This document shows, in pieces, positions 42,174-51,302 of a stretch of 64,000 nucleotides of DNA; the first letter of the stretch is position 1; the number at the start of each line of letters is the position of its first letter. The notes beneath the pieces are model-generated. The model was not told where the DNA came from. It did not search any database and saw only the letters and a program-made list of their open reading frames with translations. A program made the position numbers and the translations under genes. Source of the DNA: Thermosporothrix hazakensis (GTDB lineage: Bacteria; Chloroflexota; Ktedonobacteria; Ktedonobacterales; Ktedonobacteraceae); NCBI RefSeq assembly GCF_003253565.1, contig NZ_QKUF01000017.1, positions 1-64,000 of the forward strand, written 5' to 3'.

Positions 42174-43193
42174 TTAACGTGCCAGCTCGTCTAATACTAT
42201 CGGTCGTTTCTGCTGCGCCGAGAGGTTAGATGCCTCCATAAGCGTAGTCAGGTCAAGCGCCATCTGGATATTCTCTGTGGCGGTTGTATTTTCCTGGATA
42301 TGGGTGATCCATTGCGCGAACGGGCGCGGCTGATCTTCCGGTAGGTTGGTAATCACCTCCCAGTGCTTCCCGCCTTCAATCTTCGGGCTGCGCACATGCA
42401 ACTCGCGTTCGGGCAGGCCATAGAGGATGCTTCCCTCTGTGCCATGAATTTCAATGCTGAAAGGGGAGAAGCGATTGACAAAACCAGCCTCTACAACGCC
42501 GATGGCCCCATCAGGATAGTGCAGCGTCGCGACCGCGTTATCTTCAACCTCGCGTCCGGTAACATAGCCATAGTGGGCGCTGACACTCTCTGGCATGCGG
42601 CCCATGAACAGGCGTGCCAGATACATCGGATGGCAGCCCAGATCAATCAGCGCTCCGCCTCCACACTGCTCTTTGCTAAAGAAGTGCGCGGGCAGCCAGC
42701 CATTGGGTGCTTGCTCTGTGGGAATCGCGCCATTATGAGAAAGGCGAGTGCGCACCAGCGTAATTTCACCGATCAGGTTGCGTTCTAATAGACCCAGAAT
42801 CGCCCGGGTATAGCCGTCATAGAGCCGGGGCAGTGAGACGGTGAGCTTGACGCCAGCACGAGCCACTTCCTGGATAATCTCATTGCACTCATGCAGGGTA
42901 GTTGCGACCACTTTTTCGGTGAAGATGTGCTTTCCAGCCCGAGCGGCGGCCAGCATTACTTCACGGTGCATCGTAGTTGGCGTATCAATAATGACGCCGT
43001 CAATGTCGGGCTGAGACAGGAGTTCGTCGAGATCCTCATAGAATTTGACCCCGAGCCGCTCGGCCCATTGTCTTCCTCTTTCCGGTTGCTCGTCCCAGGC
43101 TGCAACAATTTCGACATCGGGATGTTTCTGCGCCTGAGTGGCATAGTCCTGGGCGTGAACATGCCAGAAACTGATCATCGCAACACGAATCAT
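42174..43193 (-). CDS. Gfo/Idh/MocA family oxidoreductase, second copy
   Basis: A 339-residue member of the same family, clearly diverged from its neighbour. The start MIRVAMISFWHVHAQDY replaces the usual GxGxxG loop by a SFWHVHA segment. EKV (IFTEKVVATT) replaces EKP, keeping the catalytic Lys; GGGALIDLGCHPMYLA keeps Asp and His. The altered loop is also seen in some family branches and may change cofactor binding. ATG 43193 has AAAGGAGC ten bases upstream. It is first in the operon. Confidence 0.88.
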   Translation of the reverse strand: MIRVAMISFWHVHAQDYATQAQKHPDVEIVAAWDEQPERGRQWAERLGVKFYEDLDELLSQPDIDGVIIDTPTTMHREVMLAAARAGKHIFTEKVVATTLHECNEIIQEVARAGVKLTVSLPRLYDGYTRAILGLLERNLIGEITLVRTRLSHNGAIPTEQAPNGWLPAHFFSKEQCGGGALIDLGCHPMYLARLFMGRMPESVSAHYGYVTGREVEDNAVATLHYPDGAIGVVEAGFVNRFSPFSIEIHGTEGSILYGLPERELHVRSPKIEGGKHWEVITNLPEDQPRPFAQWITHIQENTTATENIQMALDLTTLMEASNLSAQQKRPIVLDELAR

Positions 43194-43350
43194 TGAGTAA
43201 AAAGCTCCTTTGAAATTGCGACCTAGCACAACAGTATACTACTCATTTTATATCGACGTACTGTCTATTACAATCCAGAGAGACGACAGGCTGTGTGCAA
43301 TATTGCGACAAAGAGGGTTTTCTAAGGGATAAGGTGTCCTTGTTGTGAAT

Positions 43351-43366
43351 TGTTAGCCCGCTAACA
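43351..43366. promoter_or_regulatory. Palindromic operator candidate, LacI/GalR-like
   Basis: TGTTAGCCCGCTAACA, a palindrome apart from its two central bases, in the 267-base gap between the divergent oxidoreductase operon and the ThDP enzyme gene. The TGTTAGC/GCTAACA arms resemble LacI-family sites, though the centre is two bases longer than the usual 14-base form. Confidence 0.55.
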
Positions 43367-43460
43367 CGCAAAGTCTCGCCTCGTGCGGTATCATGGTCAA
43401 AGAGAAGAGAAGATCGCCAGATTCGCGCTATACGCTTTCAATGATGAAAGGAGCTGATCT

Positions 43461-45113
43461 ATGGCAATCATGCACGGGGGCTGGATTGTGGCGAAAGCCT
43501 TAAAGCGTGAGGGTGTGGAGGTCGTCTTCACCCTGAGCGGCGGGCATATCGCGGCCATCTATGATGGATGTGTGCGCGAAGGCATCCGAGTGGTGGATAC
43601 CCGGCATGAACAAGCGGCGGTGCATGCCGCGGAAGGGTGGGCAAAGTGTACACGCAAGCCGGGGGTGGCGCTCCTGACGGCGGGCCCGGGCGTGACCAAT
43701 GGTGTTACCGGAATCGCCAATGCCGCTCTTGCTGGAACTCCCCTGCTGGTGATAGGTGGCGCTGCTCCTCTTGATACGTGGGATCGCGGCGCGTTACAGG
43801 AGATGCCACAGCTTGATTTTCTGCGCCCCATGACCAAGTGGGCGCGAACGGTCCATGAAACCACCCGTCTCGGAGAGTATGTGGCAACGGCCTTTCGACA
43901 GATGGTGAACGGGAAACCCGGTCCCGTGTTTCTGGAAATGCCGATGAACGTTCTCAATCGACTATTTGACACTGAGAATGAGCCCTATGTTGATTCAGGT
44001 GATCCCGCAGTGTATCGCCCGGCCTGTCGTGCAAGGCCCGAGCAAGCCGCTATCGAGCGTGCAGCGACACTGCTGGAAAAGGCGCAAAAGCCGGTGATTA
44101 TGGCAGGTTCTGCGGTCTGGTGGTGCGATGCCGCCGACCAGTTACGCGCTTTTGCCGAAAAGGCACAGGCTCCAGTATTTCTGAACGGCGCGGGACGTGG
44201 CTGCCTCCCTCCTGACCATCCGCTCTTTTTCAATGCAGTTCGACGGAAGGCGCTGGAAAACGCTGACCTGATTGTGGCGATTGGCACGCGCATGGACTTT
44301 CGTCTGAACCACGGGCAGCCGCCATTAATTCCCCGGGACGCTCGTTTTATCTGGCTTGATCTGGCGGGCGAAGATATCGGGGTCAATCGGGGTGCTGATG
44401 TGGGGCTGGTGGGAGATGTGGCGCTCAGTCTGCGGGAGCTGACAGGAGCGATCACCCCCTTACAGCAGAGGACATGGCTTGCTTCTCTGCGCGAACAGGA
44501 ACAGCAGGCACGTGAACGTGAGAGCGCCGCGCTCAACTCCGATGCCGTCCCTATTCATCCGCTGCGCTTCTGCCGCGAGATTCGCGATTTCCTCGATGAT
44601 CGAACAACCGTGATTGGCGATGGTGGTGATATTGTCAGCTATGCTGCCCGGGTGATTCAGGTATCGCGTCCCGGTTACTGGCTGGATGCCGGCCCAATGG
44701 GCTGTCTGGGCACCGGCACAGGCTATGCTATGGCGGCGCAACTGGCACGGCCCACTGAAAAGGTACTGATTATCCACGGCGATGGCGCTTTCGGTTTTCA
44801 TGGTATGGAATTTGAAAGTATGGTCCGGCAACGCTTGCCAGTTGTCACCGTGATCGGCAATGATGGTGCATGGAGCCAGATCAAGCATCCTCAAAAGGCG
44901 TTGATCGGGCATACCACGGCTGCGGAACTGGCTCCGGGAATTCGGTATGATAAGCTTGTTGAGGCGCTTGGTGGTTATGGAGAGCTGGTAGAGCGTCCGC
45001 AAGATATTCGTCCGGCTCTAGAGCGGGCTTTTGCCTCCGGTCGTCCTGCCTGCGTTAATGTGTTGATTGACCCTGAGAAGCCCTATGGGCGTTCAACACA
45101 AGTCGCTGTATAG
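43461..45113 (+). CDS. ThDP-dependent enzyme, acetolactate synthase/2-hydroxyacyl-CoA lyase-like
   Basis: A 550-residue enzyme with the three domains of the family. The activating Glu is in RHEQAA (Glu50), and the ThDP/Mg2+ motif begins GDGAFGFHGMEFE and ends in GNDG, with Asp in place of the second Asn. The GPMGCLGTGTGYAM loop and GDG context resemble oxalyl-CoA decarboxylase and 2-hydroxyacyl-CoA lyases as much as acetolactate synthase. No small regulatory subunit follows, arguing against a biosynthetic IlvB. AAAGGAGC precedes the ATG. It is divergent from the oxidoreductase operon and ends at a strong terminator. Confidence 0.88.
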   Translation: MAIMHGGWIVAKALKREGVEVVFTLSGGHIAAIYDGCVREGIRVVDTRHEQAAVHAAEGWAKCTRKPGVALLTAGPGVTNGVTGIANAALAGTPLLVIGGAAPLDTWDRGALQEMPQLDFLRPMTKWARTVHETTRLGEYVATAFRQMVNGKPGPVFLEMPMNVLNRLFDTENEPYVDSGDPAVYRPACRARPEQAAIERAATLLEKAQKPVIMAGSAVWWCDAADQLRAFAEKAQAPVFLNGAGRGCLPPDHPLFFNAVRRKALENADLIVAIGTRMDFRLNHGQPPLIPRDARFIWLDLAGEDIGVNRGADVGLVGDVALSLRELTGAITPLQQRTWLASLREQEQQARERESAALNSDAVPIHPLRFCREIRDFLDDRTTVIGDGGDIVSYAARVIQVSRPGYWLDAGPMGCLGTGTGYAMAAQLARPTEKVLIIHGDGAFGFHGMEFESMVRQRLPVVTVIGNDGAWSQIKHPQKALIGHTTAAELAPGIRYDKLVEALGGYGELVERPQDIRPALERAFASGRPACVNVLIDPEKPYGRSTQVAV

Positions 45114-45123
45114 CGAACGGTTC

Positions 45124-45162
45124 GGGAGGAAGCTACTTCATGCCGCTTCCTCCTTTTCTTCT
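45124..45162 (+). terminator. Intrinsic terminator of the ThDP enzyme gene
   Basis: GGAGGAAGC (45125-45133) pairs with GCTTCCTCC (45145-45153), followed by TTTTCTTCT. It starts about 10 bases after the stop. Confidence 0.9.
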
Positions 45163-45358
45163 GCCTTCCTCTAAACACCCCTACCAATGCACGCTACAAA
45201 GAAAGAGAGATGGAGCATGTATGTTGACAGGTTTCAATGCGCTCACGTACAATGGGTGATGAGACTGTAAATGTGTTGAAAACGCCTATTTCCCGCGTAA
45301 TGAAAAATTGAAATAGATATTTGCTTGAATGTTATGGAAGCAGGGAGATACCTCCTTC

Positions 45359-48160
45359 ATGATGGGAACGTATTGTCCGCATTGCGCTAATGAGATCTCC
45401 GCTGTGATGGGCCGTTGCCTTGTTTGCGGAAGCGAGATTGAAAAGGTTGAGCGGCAAAAAGAGGCTTTCGTACTGGAGGAGGCTCCGACGCTTCATCTGG
45501 ACGATATTGCCTCTCTGGCAGATCTTGCTGAAGTCCCGACCGAGATTATTGCTCGTCCCGGTGCTGAAGAGACATCAGCAGGAAAGCGCCGTATCACTGC
45601 ATACCTGGCAGATGATCCGCTCTTGCCCGATACAAATATTGATATTTCGGCGATTGGCGGGACGTGGCATAAAGAGGTGAAGCCTTCTCCGAACCGGGCT
45701 CAGGCTACTTATCCGCCACGGCCAACATCTGCGCCTTTTGAAAAAGGACCGTTTCGCCCGCACTGGTACCAGCATTTCCGTCCCGGTCTGTTCGCGTGGA
45801 TCAGCTTTGTGTTGATGATTATGCTGGTGCTTGGAGGCGCTTTCGGGATCTTTATTGCATTGGGACAGGGAACTGCGAACACGTCTGATCCCGGGGGGCT
45901 GACGCTCCAGATCACGCCCGGGCGTGTGGCGGTTGGAGCAACCATTACCCTGCGTGGTACACGTTTTACGCCAAATGGGCGCATTGCTCTGTCACGTGAT
46001 ACCCACATCCCGCTTGTGGATACTTCGGGCGAAAGTACGATTCAGGCCGATGCACAGGGGAATTTCACGGACACCGTGGTGATTACCTCCGATTGGAAGG
46101 GGGGAACGCATGTTGTCAATGCTGAGGATGCACAGACGCATAAGATGGCGACGTTCCCGGTTATTGTGTCTGGTAAGGGGAGCTCCGCCGGTCCTGCGCA
46201 CCTGAATCTCTCGGTTGATACGCTGGATATGGGGGCCGAGGATGCCCTGACCAACACGACGCGTACCATTTCACTGCTGAATACTGGTGGCGGCCAGATT
46301 ACCTGGAAAGGACAGAGCAAGCAAAAGTGGTTGCTTGTCTCGCCGAGTAGCGGGATGTTCGCCAGCGGCCAGAGCGCACGCATTACAATTGCGGTCGATC
46401 GTTCTGAATTGGAGGCGGGCAAGTATCAGGGAGAGTTGACCTTTACCTCAAATGCCGGAACCGTGGTGCTTCCCGTCAAAATGGAGGTGCTTCCTGTCGC
46501 GACCACGAATAGCGGGAAGATGGAGCTGTCTCCGGTTCTCCTCTCGTTCTCTGCTACCGATGGCGGCCCCTCACCGGCTCCTCAGCAGATCACGCTCAGC
46601 AATGCTGGCCTGTCGGCGTTCTCCTGGACCGCGCACTCGGATGCGAACTGGTTGAGTGTTTCACCGCAGACACGTACGCTCTACAGTGGCGAAAGCATGT
46701 CACTCAAAGTGGCGGTCAATACCACGACGCTGCTTCCGGGGACTTATCACGGGACAATACGGTTTATTGCGGCGGAGAACCTACCCGGTTCCCCACAGAT
46801 ACTTAATGTGACGGTCACGGTTCTGCCGCGCTGTAACCTTGAGATCAATCCTGCACTGCTCTCGTTTGATAGCATTCTATATGAGGATGCACCCGCAAAG
46901 CAGACGCTTACGTTGGGTGGCTCTACTGGCTGTTCTGCCCCACTTGACTGGAAGATCAGCAGCAGCGCGAAATGGCTGACGTTTGATCGGGCCAGCGGTT
47001 CGACAAAGGATTATAAGACGGTTGGTATTGGCGTGAACACAAAGGGAATGCAGCCCGGTACCTATGAGGGTGAGCTGTTGTTCCACACCGCGGCGGGAAC
47101 GCGTGCGGTTCCGGTCACACTCACGATCAGACTGGGCTCGACTCCTGCAATGGAGGTATCACCTCAGCAGATCGCGGTCAGCGCAATCTGGGGTGCAGGA
47201 AACACGGAAACGGTCCCGTTGACGATTACCAATACCGGTGGCGGGGTGTTGCATTGGAACGCCAGCGCCAGTTCTGGTGTCTGGATGACGCTTTCTCAGA
47301 CCTCGGGCACGTTAGAGGCCGGGCAGTCTATAAGCATTCGCGTCAGTGCCAGCACCAGCGCCATTGAGCAGCCCGGAACGTATGAGGACAGTATCACCAT
47401 TACCGCAACCGATCAGGCCGGGAAGGCCATCAAGGATGCGATGACGGTGCCGGTCAGCTTTGAGGTTCAGGCTCCTTGCAGTATCACCGCCACACCTTCT
47501 ACGATTGCCTTTGAGCAGGGGGCCAATGGCTCGACAACGCTGACCCTGACGCTGAGCGAAGCCGGAAGCTGTGCCAATCCATTGCGCTGGACCGCGCAGG
47601 CAAGCGGGAAGTGGCTCTCTGTTACGCCGTCCAGCGGGCAACTGAGCCCTGATGCTGCCGCTGTTTTGAATGTCACGGCTTCATCGACCGGTTTAGATGC
47701 AGGTACCTATCAAGGAAATATCCTGCTCAGCGCAGTTGATAGCGTAACCGAAATGCCGGTCGGAACGGCGCTCAACGTCGCTGTTTCGCTGAATGTGCAG
47801 GCTCTTTGCACGCTGCAAGCACCGCAGCCCGGTTCGCTCTCGTTCTTGATCAATCAAGGCTCAAATGTGGAGCCGCGGATGCTCTCAATCGCGCTGAGTA
47901 GTGGCTGCAACTCGGTAACGGTAAACTCACATGTGACTCCTGAGGTGAACTGGCTCTCCGTCTCTCCTGAACAGGTTCAGGCAACGGAGAGCGGGGCCTT
48001 TTTCACTGTCTCGTTTACCACTGCGACCTTGCCCCCTGGTACCTATACTACAACGCTTCTGCTGCAAGGAGCAGGGGGCGAGCAACAGGTTCCTGTTGTG
48101 CTGGTTGTGGTAGCGTTGCCTACCCCTACCATTACTCTTCCTTCTCCTACTCTTCTCTAA
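45359..48160 (+). CDS. Zinc-ribbon membrane protein with BACON-type repeats
   Basis: A 933-residue protein. It starts with a zinc ribbon (CPHC ... CLVC), an acidic linker and one membrane segment (WISFVLMIMLVLGGAFGIFIAL). Outside the membrane come an IPT-like segment and six BACON-type immunoglobulin-like repeats, each with a WLSVSPxSG strand and a GTYxG end. BACON domains bind carbohydrate or mucin or act as spacers. The ribbon lies in the cytoplasm, so the protein could carry signals across the membrane. The start is uncertain: ATG 45359 puts the ribbon near the N-terminus with GGGAG upstream; 45329 is also open. Confidence 0.85.
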   Translation: MMGTYCPHCANEISAVMGRCLVCGSEIEKVERQKEAFVLEEAPTLHLDDIASLADLAEVPTEIIARPGAEETSAGKRRITAYLADDPLLPDTNIDISAIGGTWHKEVKPSPNRAQATYPPRPTSAPFEKGPFRPHWYQHFRPGLFAWISFVLMIMLVLGGAFGIFIALGQGTANTSDPGGLTLQITPGRVAVGATITLRGTRFTPNGRIALSRDTHIPLVDTSGESTIQADAQGNFTDTVVITSDWKGGTHVVNAEDAQTHKMATFPVIVSGKGSSAGPAHLNLSVDTLDMGAEDALTNTTRTISLLNTGGGQITWKGQSKQKWLLVSPSSGMFASGQSARITIAVDRSELEAGKYQGELTFTSNAGTVVLPVKMEVLPVATTNSGKMELSPVLLSFSATDGGPSPAPQQITLSNAGLSAFSWTAHSDANWLSVSPQTRTLYSGESMSLKVAVNTTTLLPGTYHGTIRFIAAENLPGSPQILNVTVTVLPRCNLEINPALLSFDSILYEDAPAKQTLTLGGSTGCSAPLDWKISSSAKWLTFDRASGSTKDYKTVGIGVNTKGMQPGTYEGELLFHTAAGTRAVPVTLTIRLGSTPAMEVSPQQIAVSAIWGAGNTETVPLTITNTGGGVLHWNASASSGVWMTLSQTSGTLEAGQSISIRVSASTSAIEQPGTYEDSITITATDQAGKAIKDAMTVPVSFEVQAPCSITATPSTIAFEQGANGSTTLTLTLSEAGSCANPLRWTAQASGKWLSVTPSSGQLSPDAAAVLNVTASSTGLDAGTYQGNILLSAVDSVTEMPVGTALNVAVSLNVQALCTLQAPQPGSLSFLINQGSNVEPRMLSIALSSGCNSVTVNSHVTPEVNWLSVSPEQVQATESGAFFTVSFTTATLPPGTYTTTLLLQGAGGEQQVPVVLVVVALPTPTITLPSPTLL

Positions 48161-48205
48161 ACATCTTCGCAGGGTAATCTCTGCTGTGATATACTTGGCT
48201 CACAT

Positions 48206-48811
48206 ATGGAAACGCGAGCGCTGAACGAGAAACATCAACCTGTGGTGCCGGATAAGAGAACTCTAGGCGCGATTATCGAAAGCCTGCTTTTTGTCTCGGG
48301 CAGGCCACTACAGCGAGCGGAATTGCGCAAGCTCCTGGATATCAATGACACACGTTTACAGGCTGCTTTACAGGCACTGGAAACCGATCTACTCCAGCAC
48401 AAAAGGGGACTCCGCTTGCAGCAAATGGGCGAGCAGGTGCAGCTTGTTACTGCTCCCGAACACTCAAAGTATGTAGCTGCGTTGCTTGGTTTGCCGTTGT
48501 CCGCGAAATTGACGACGGCCGCCCTGGAAACGCTTGCGGTGGTGGCTTATCGCCAGCCCATTACACGGAGCCAGATTGAGGCGATTCGCGGGGTGAACAG
48601 TGATCGGGCTCTGGCCAGCCTGCTACAACATGGTCTGGTAGAAGAGGTGGGACGCGCTCCAACCCTGGGCCGTCCAGCTCTGTTTGCGACCACTGCTGAG
48701 TTTTTACAGCAATTTGGCTTGACCAGCCTGGAAGAGCTGCCTCATGTGCAGCTAAGGGTGCAACAGACAGCAGAGGATGAAACGCGCTCGAGTGTGTCAC
48801 CGCCGGGATAG
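48206..48811 (+). CDS. scpB: Chromosome segregation/condensation protein ScpB
   Basis: A 201-residue protein with tandem winged helices typical of ScpB (LGAIIESLLFVSGRPLQRAEL and TTAALETLAVVAYRQPITRSQIEAIRGVNSDRALASLLQHGLVEEVGR). ScpB dimers bind ScpA and the SMC complex to compact the chromosome. ScpA is not adjacent, which is unusual since the pair is often together. It is followed after 36 bases by nfo on the same strand. No clear ribosome site was seen. Confidence 0.93.
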   Translation: METRALNEKHQPVVPDKRTLGAIIESLLFVSGRPLQRAELRKLLDINDTRLQAALQALETDLLQHKRGLRLQQMGEQVQLVTAPEHSKYVAALLGLPLSAKLTTAALETLAVVAYRQPITRSQIEAIRGVNSDRALASLLQHGLVEEVGRAPTLGRPALFATTAEFLQQFGLTSLEELPHVQLRVQQTAEDETRSSVSPPG

Positions 48812-48847
48812 GGTGGCGCGAGAAGAGAACGAGAGGAGCCTGGTGTT

Positions 48848-49723
48848 ATGCGTATAGGGCGACATATGCCCACTAATTCAAAGCCGGTACAGGCGGCTGA
48901 AATAGCCCATCGGATTGGTTGCAATGCCATTCAGATCTTCGCGAGTAACCCGACCGGGTGGAAGCCCCCCGCACTTGATCCCGAGGGGAGCCAGGCGTTT
49001 GCTGCTGCGACGCGAATGCTGGATCTCGACCCGGTTGTCTTGCATGCCCCATACCTGATTAATCTGGGGTCATCGGACGCGACAAACCGAGAAAAATCGA
49101 TCTCCCTGTTGTCCTGGACGCTACAACGTGGGGAACTACTGGGGGCGAAGTATGTGGTTTTTCATACGGGTAGCCATCGGGGCGCAGGCGTTGAGGCTGG
49201 TCTGCGTCTGATCGCGGATGGTATCACAGCGGTGATGGAGCAGACGCCGGAGAGCGTGATGCTGCTGCTAGAAAATGATGTCGGGGCCGGGCACTCCGTC
49301 GGGAGTCGCTTTGAGAATCTGGCGGCTATTCTGGAGATGTTGCCACAGTATCAGCAACGGTTGGGCGTCTGTCTTGATACCGCTCATCTCTGGGGAGCAG
49401 GCTTTGATATTGGCACCCCAGAAGGCAGCACCCGGGTGCTACAGCATTTTCAGGAGACTGTCGGCCTGCATAGGCTGAAAGTGCTCCACTTGAATGATAC
49501 GCTCAAAGCATTGGGAAGCCATCGCGATGTACATGCTCGTCTGGGCGAAGGGATTATCGGTGAGGCCGGTTTGCGAACTCTGCTAACAGATCCGCGTCTG
49601 GCCCATGTGGCGGTGTTGATGGAGACCCCGATCAAGAAGGACGAACATGAGAAAGAGGATTGGACGCATGACGCAACACAGATCGCGAAGGCGAAGAGCC
49701 TGTGCCTGCCGCTAAGTGTCTGA
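48848..49723 (+). CDS. nfo: Endonuclease IV (AP endonuclease)
   Basis: A 291-residue TIM-barrel enzyme of the Nfo family. It has the metal-binding segments LHAPYLINLGSS, FHTGSHRGAG, LLLENDVGAG, GVCLDTAHLWGAG and HLNDTLKALGSHRDVHARLGEG, matching the trinuclear zinc site. It cuts DNA 5' to abasic sites in base excision repair. GAGGAG precedes the ATG. Its position after scpB suggests a shared transcript. Some family signatures differ slightly from E. coli, but all ligand-bearing segments are present. Confidence 0.93.
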   Translation: MRIGRHMPTNSKPVQAAEIAHRIGCNAIQIFASNPTGWKPPALDPEGSQAFAAATRMLDLDPVVLHAPYLINLGSSDATNREKSISLLSWTLQRGELLGAKYVVFHTGSHRGAGVEAGLRLIADGITAVMEQTPESVMLLLENDVGAGHSVGSRFENLAAILEMLPQYQQRLGVCLDTAHLWGAGFDIGTPEGSTRVLQHFQETVGLHRLKVLHLNDTLKALGSHRDVHARLGEGIIGEAGLRTLLTDPRLAHVAVLMETPIKKDEHEKEDWTHDATQIAKAKSLCLPLSV

Positions 49724-49730
49724 TGAGGAG

Positions 49731-49754
49731 AGGTCGGAACCGGGGTTCCGGCCT
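49731..49754. terminator. Hairpin between nfo and yjjX
   Basis: AGGTCGGAACC pairs with GGTTCCGGCCT (11 pairs including one G-U) between the convergent stops. No T run follows on either strand, so it is at most a weak terminator. Confidence 0.45.
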
Positions 49755-49757
49755 CCA

Positions 49758-50288
49758 TTAAAACAGTTCAGGGCTGAGAAAACGGGCTAGAGCTGAAAGC
49801 ACTCCTTGTGTGTAGCCTGTGGTCCGGGTCACCGCGTTTTGCGTCAGCAGGCCGAAATAGCCATCGCCTTGCTTGCTGTTCTCCTGATGAAAGAGCCGAT
49901 CACAGATATCGCCCAGTTCCATACCTTCCTGAATAAAGCGCATCACACTCTCCGGAGTTGCCATTGCGATCGTGGCGCCGATGCCCTCACGGCCCACCGC
50001 GTCAATAACGACGATCCAGCCGGTATTAAACCATGCATCTCCGACCTGAAAGAGTCCGCCTTCCAGACCGACTCCATAGTCTGCCTTGAGGGTCTGTAAT
50101 GCTTTACGGGCCCGGTTTCGTGCGCCGGTGATGCATTCCTCGTTGCTCATAGGCTGTGCCGACACATCTGATGTGACTGAAACACCTTCAATCTGCCATA
50201 TGCTCTCAGGCCAGACCTGTTGAAAAGCCTGGTGCACTGCGGCAATTTTGACCGGGTTTGTAGAACCCACTGCGACGAATGTATTCAC
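49758..50288 (-). CDS. yjjX: Inosine/xanthosine triphosphatase (YjjX/NTPase PRRC1 type)
   Basis: A 176-residue protein with VAVGSTNPVKIAAVHQAF at the start, the MSNEECITGARNRARKAL helix and the GLEGGLF strand, all typical of YjjX. The enzyme removes deaminated purine triphosphates (ITP, XTP), sparing DNA and RNA from their incorporation. The start is GTG with AGGAGG six bases upstream. It is convergent with nfo, another gene for coping with damaged nucleotides. Confidence 0.92.
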   Translation of the reverse strand: MNTFVAVGSTNPVKIAAVHQAFQQVWPESIWQIEGVSVTSDVSAQPMSNEECITGARNRARKALQTLKADYGVGLEGGLFQVGDAWFNTGWIVVIDAVGREGIGATIAMATPESVMRFIQEGMELGDICDRLFHQENSKQGDGYFGLLTQNAVTRTTGYTQGVLSALARFLSPELF

Positions 50289-50586
50289 ACGTTTCCTCCT
50301 GAGGTTATTAACCAGGTAGATTCTGTGGTGTTAAGGTCTTAAATGTCAATATCACCAGCCTGAGAAGTGGGTTTCTCGCGGCTCGTTTCGTGCCGGCACA
50401 AAGATAGATTTCTCTGTGCGGATTCTGAATGCCTGTTCGCTGGAGTCGGATTCATCAATGAATAAACTGTCATTCTAGGGAAAGGCGTTTTGTTTCATGA
50501 TATATCAGGGTATTTCCTTGTAAAGAGGTGACGCCGCTATTACCATTAAAATATATTTAGCATGAGAAATTATGTCGAAAAACGTA

Positions 50587-50615
50587 TTGACAATACTATA
50601 GCGCTCTGTTAAAGT
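50587..50615 (+). promoter_or_regulatory. Promoter of the WXG100-size gene
   Basis: TTGACA (50587-50592), a 17-base spacer and TAAAGT (50610-50615). The leader of about 90 bases contains an AACGGA/TCCGTT hairpin (50622-50642). Confidence 0.75.
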
Positions 50616-50709
50616 AAGGTCAACGGAAATACGTAATCCGTTCACAATCGCGTTGATAGAAGCGAGAGTGTACTTTTATGATTTTTTGATTTGTAAGGAG
50701 AAAGTGGGA

Positions 50710-51000
50710 ATGGCAGGTGCTTATAACATCGACGTCGAGAATTTGACCGTTCTGGTTTCGAGTCTCGCAAACGTCCAGGCCAACCTTTTGAATAATTTGA
50801 AGGATATTCAGGTCCTTTCCAATATTGCGAACAATGCTCTGTCCGGCAACAACATTCTTGGCGTCCAGGATACCCTGAATAGCTGGATCGTAACCCTGGG
50901 CAGCGTTGTTGACCAGATGGGTGGCGCACATAACGCGCTGAGCAGCCTGCTGGCCGACACCCAGGGACATATGAGCAAGCTCAATCAGTTGGGCGTCTAG
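50710..51000 (+). CDS. WXG100/ESAT-6-size helical protein
   Basis: A 96-residue all-helical protein whose length, lack of signal peptide, Asn/Leu/Gln-rich helices and central Trp (NSWIVTLG) suggest the ESAT-6-like fold secreted by type VII systems. The usual WxG turn is not exact (Trp-Ile-Val), so the family call is tentative. The ATG follows a long purine-rich ribosome site (AAGGAGAAAGTGGGA). The strong promoter, ribosome site and terminator suggest abundant expression. It is convergent with the split EccC-like ATPase genes, the expected export motor. Confidence 0.65.
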   Translation: MAGAYNIDVENLTVLVSSLANVQANLLNNLKDIQVLSNIANNALSGNNILGVQDTLNSWIVTLGSVVDQMGGAHNALSSLLADTQGHMSKLNQLGV

Positions 51001-51047
51001 TTGGTCCCTATGTGCTGAAACGCACTCTCATGTATCGCACAACGTTT

Positions 51048-51128
51048 AGCCCTGGAGGGGTCGTCTAACGAGATCCGTACAGGATCGCTCCCTCCGGGCT
51101 TACCGGTCCCTCCCATACCTTTTAGACG
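51048..51128 (+). other. Structured segment in the 3' region of the WXG100-size transcript
   Basis: A two-part hairpin: an outer stem AGCCC(T)GGAGGG/CCCTCCGGGCT (51048-51100) and an inner stem GATCC/GGATC (51072-51086). CGTCTAA (51062-51068) can alternatively pair with TTAGACG (51122-51128). The segment lies between the stop codon and the terminator. It may be a stabilising 3' structure or an independent RNA. Confidence 0.5.
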
Positions 51129-51205
51129 TGATTCATGTTGTTCTCTATGTCTCTTTTTGCTTACTTGCGAGCACAGAAAGCCGGGAGTAAAGGCTGAAAG
51201 ATCAG

Positions 51206-51256
51206 GCGCATTCTCAATCGGATGAGCGATTCGTCCATGAGAATGGGCTTTTTTTT
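51206..51256 (+). terminator. Intrinsic terminator of the WXG100-size transcript
   Basis: GCGCATTCTCA pairs with TGAGAATGGGC (one mismatch) around an inner GGATGA/TCGTCC stem, followed by eight T (51249-51256). Confidence 0.88.
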
Positions 51257-51302
51257 ATTGGAAACGCCCGAGCGAGACTGACTCGTTCGGGCTCGCTGGC
51301 TC

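Noticed and set aside
50620..50970. 116-codon minus-strand frame opposite the WXG100-size gene
   Set aside because: Shadow of the plus-strand gene, which has promoter, ribosome site and terminator.
51266..51292. GCCCGAGCGAG/CTCGTTCGGGC hairpin as terminator of the EccC-like operon
   Set aside because: The stem is good, but no T run follows on the minus strand; termination there is unproven.
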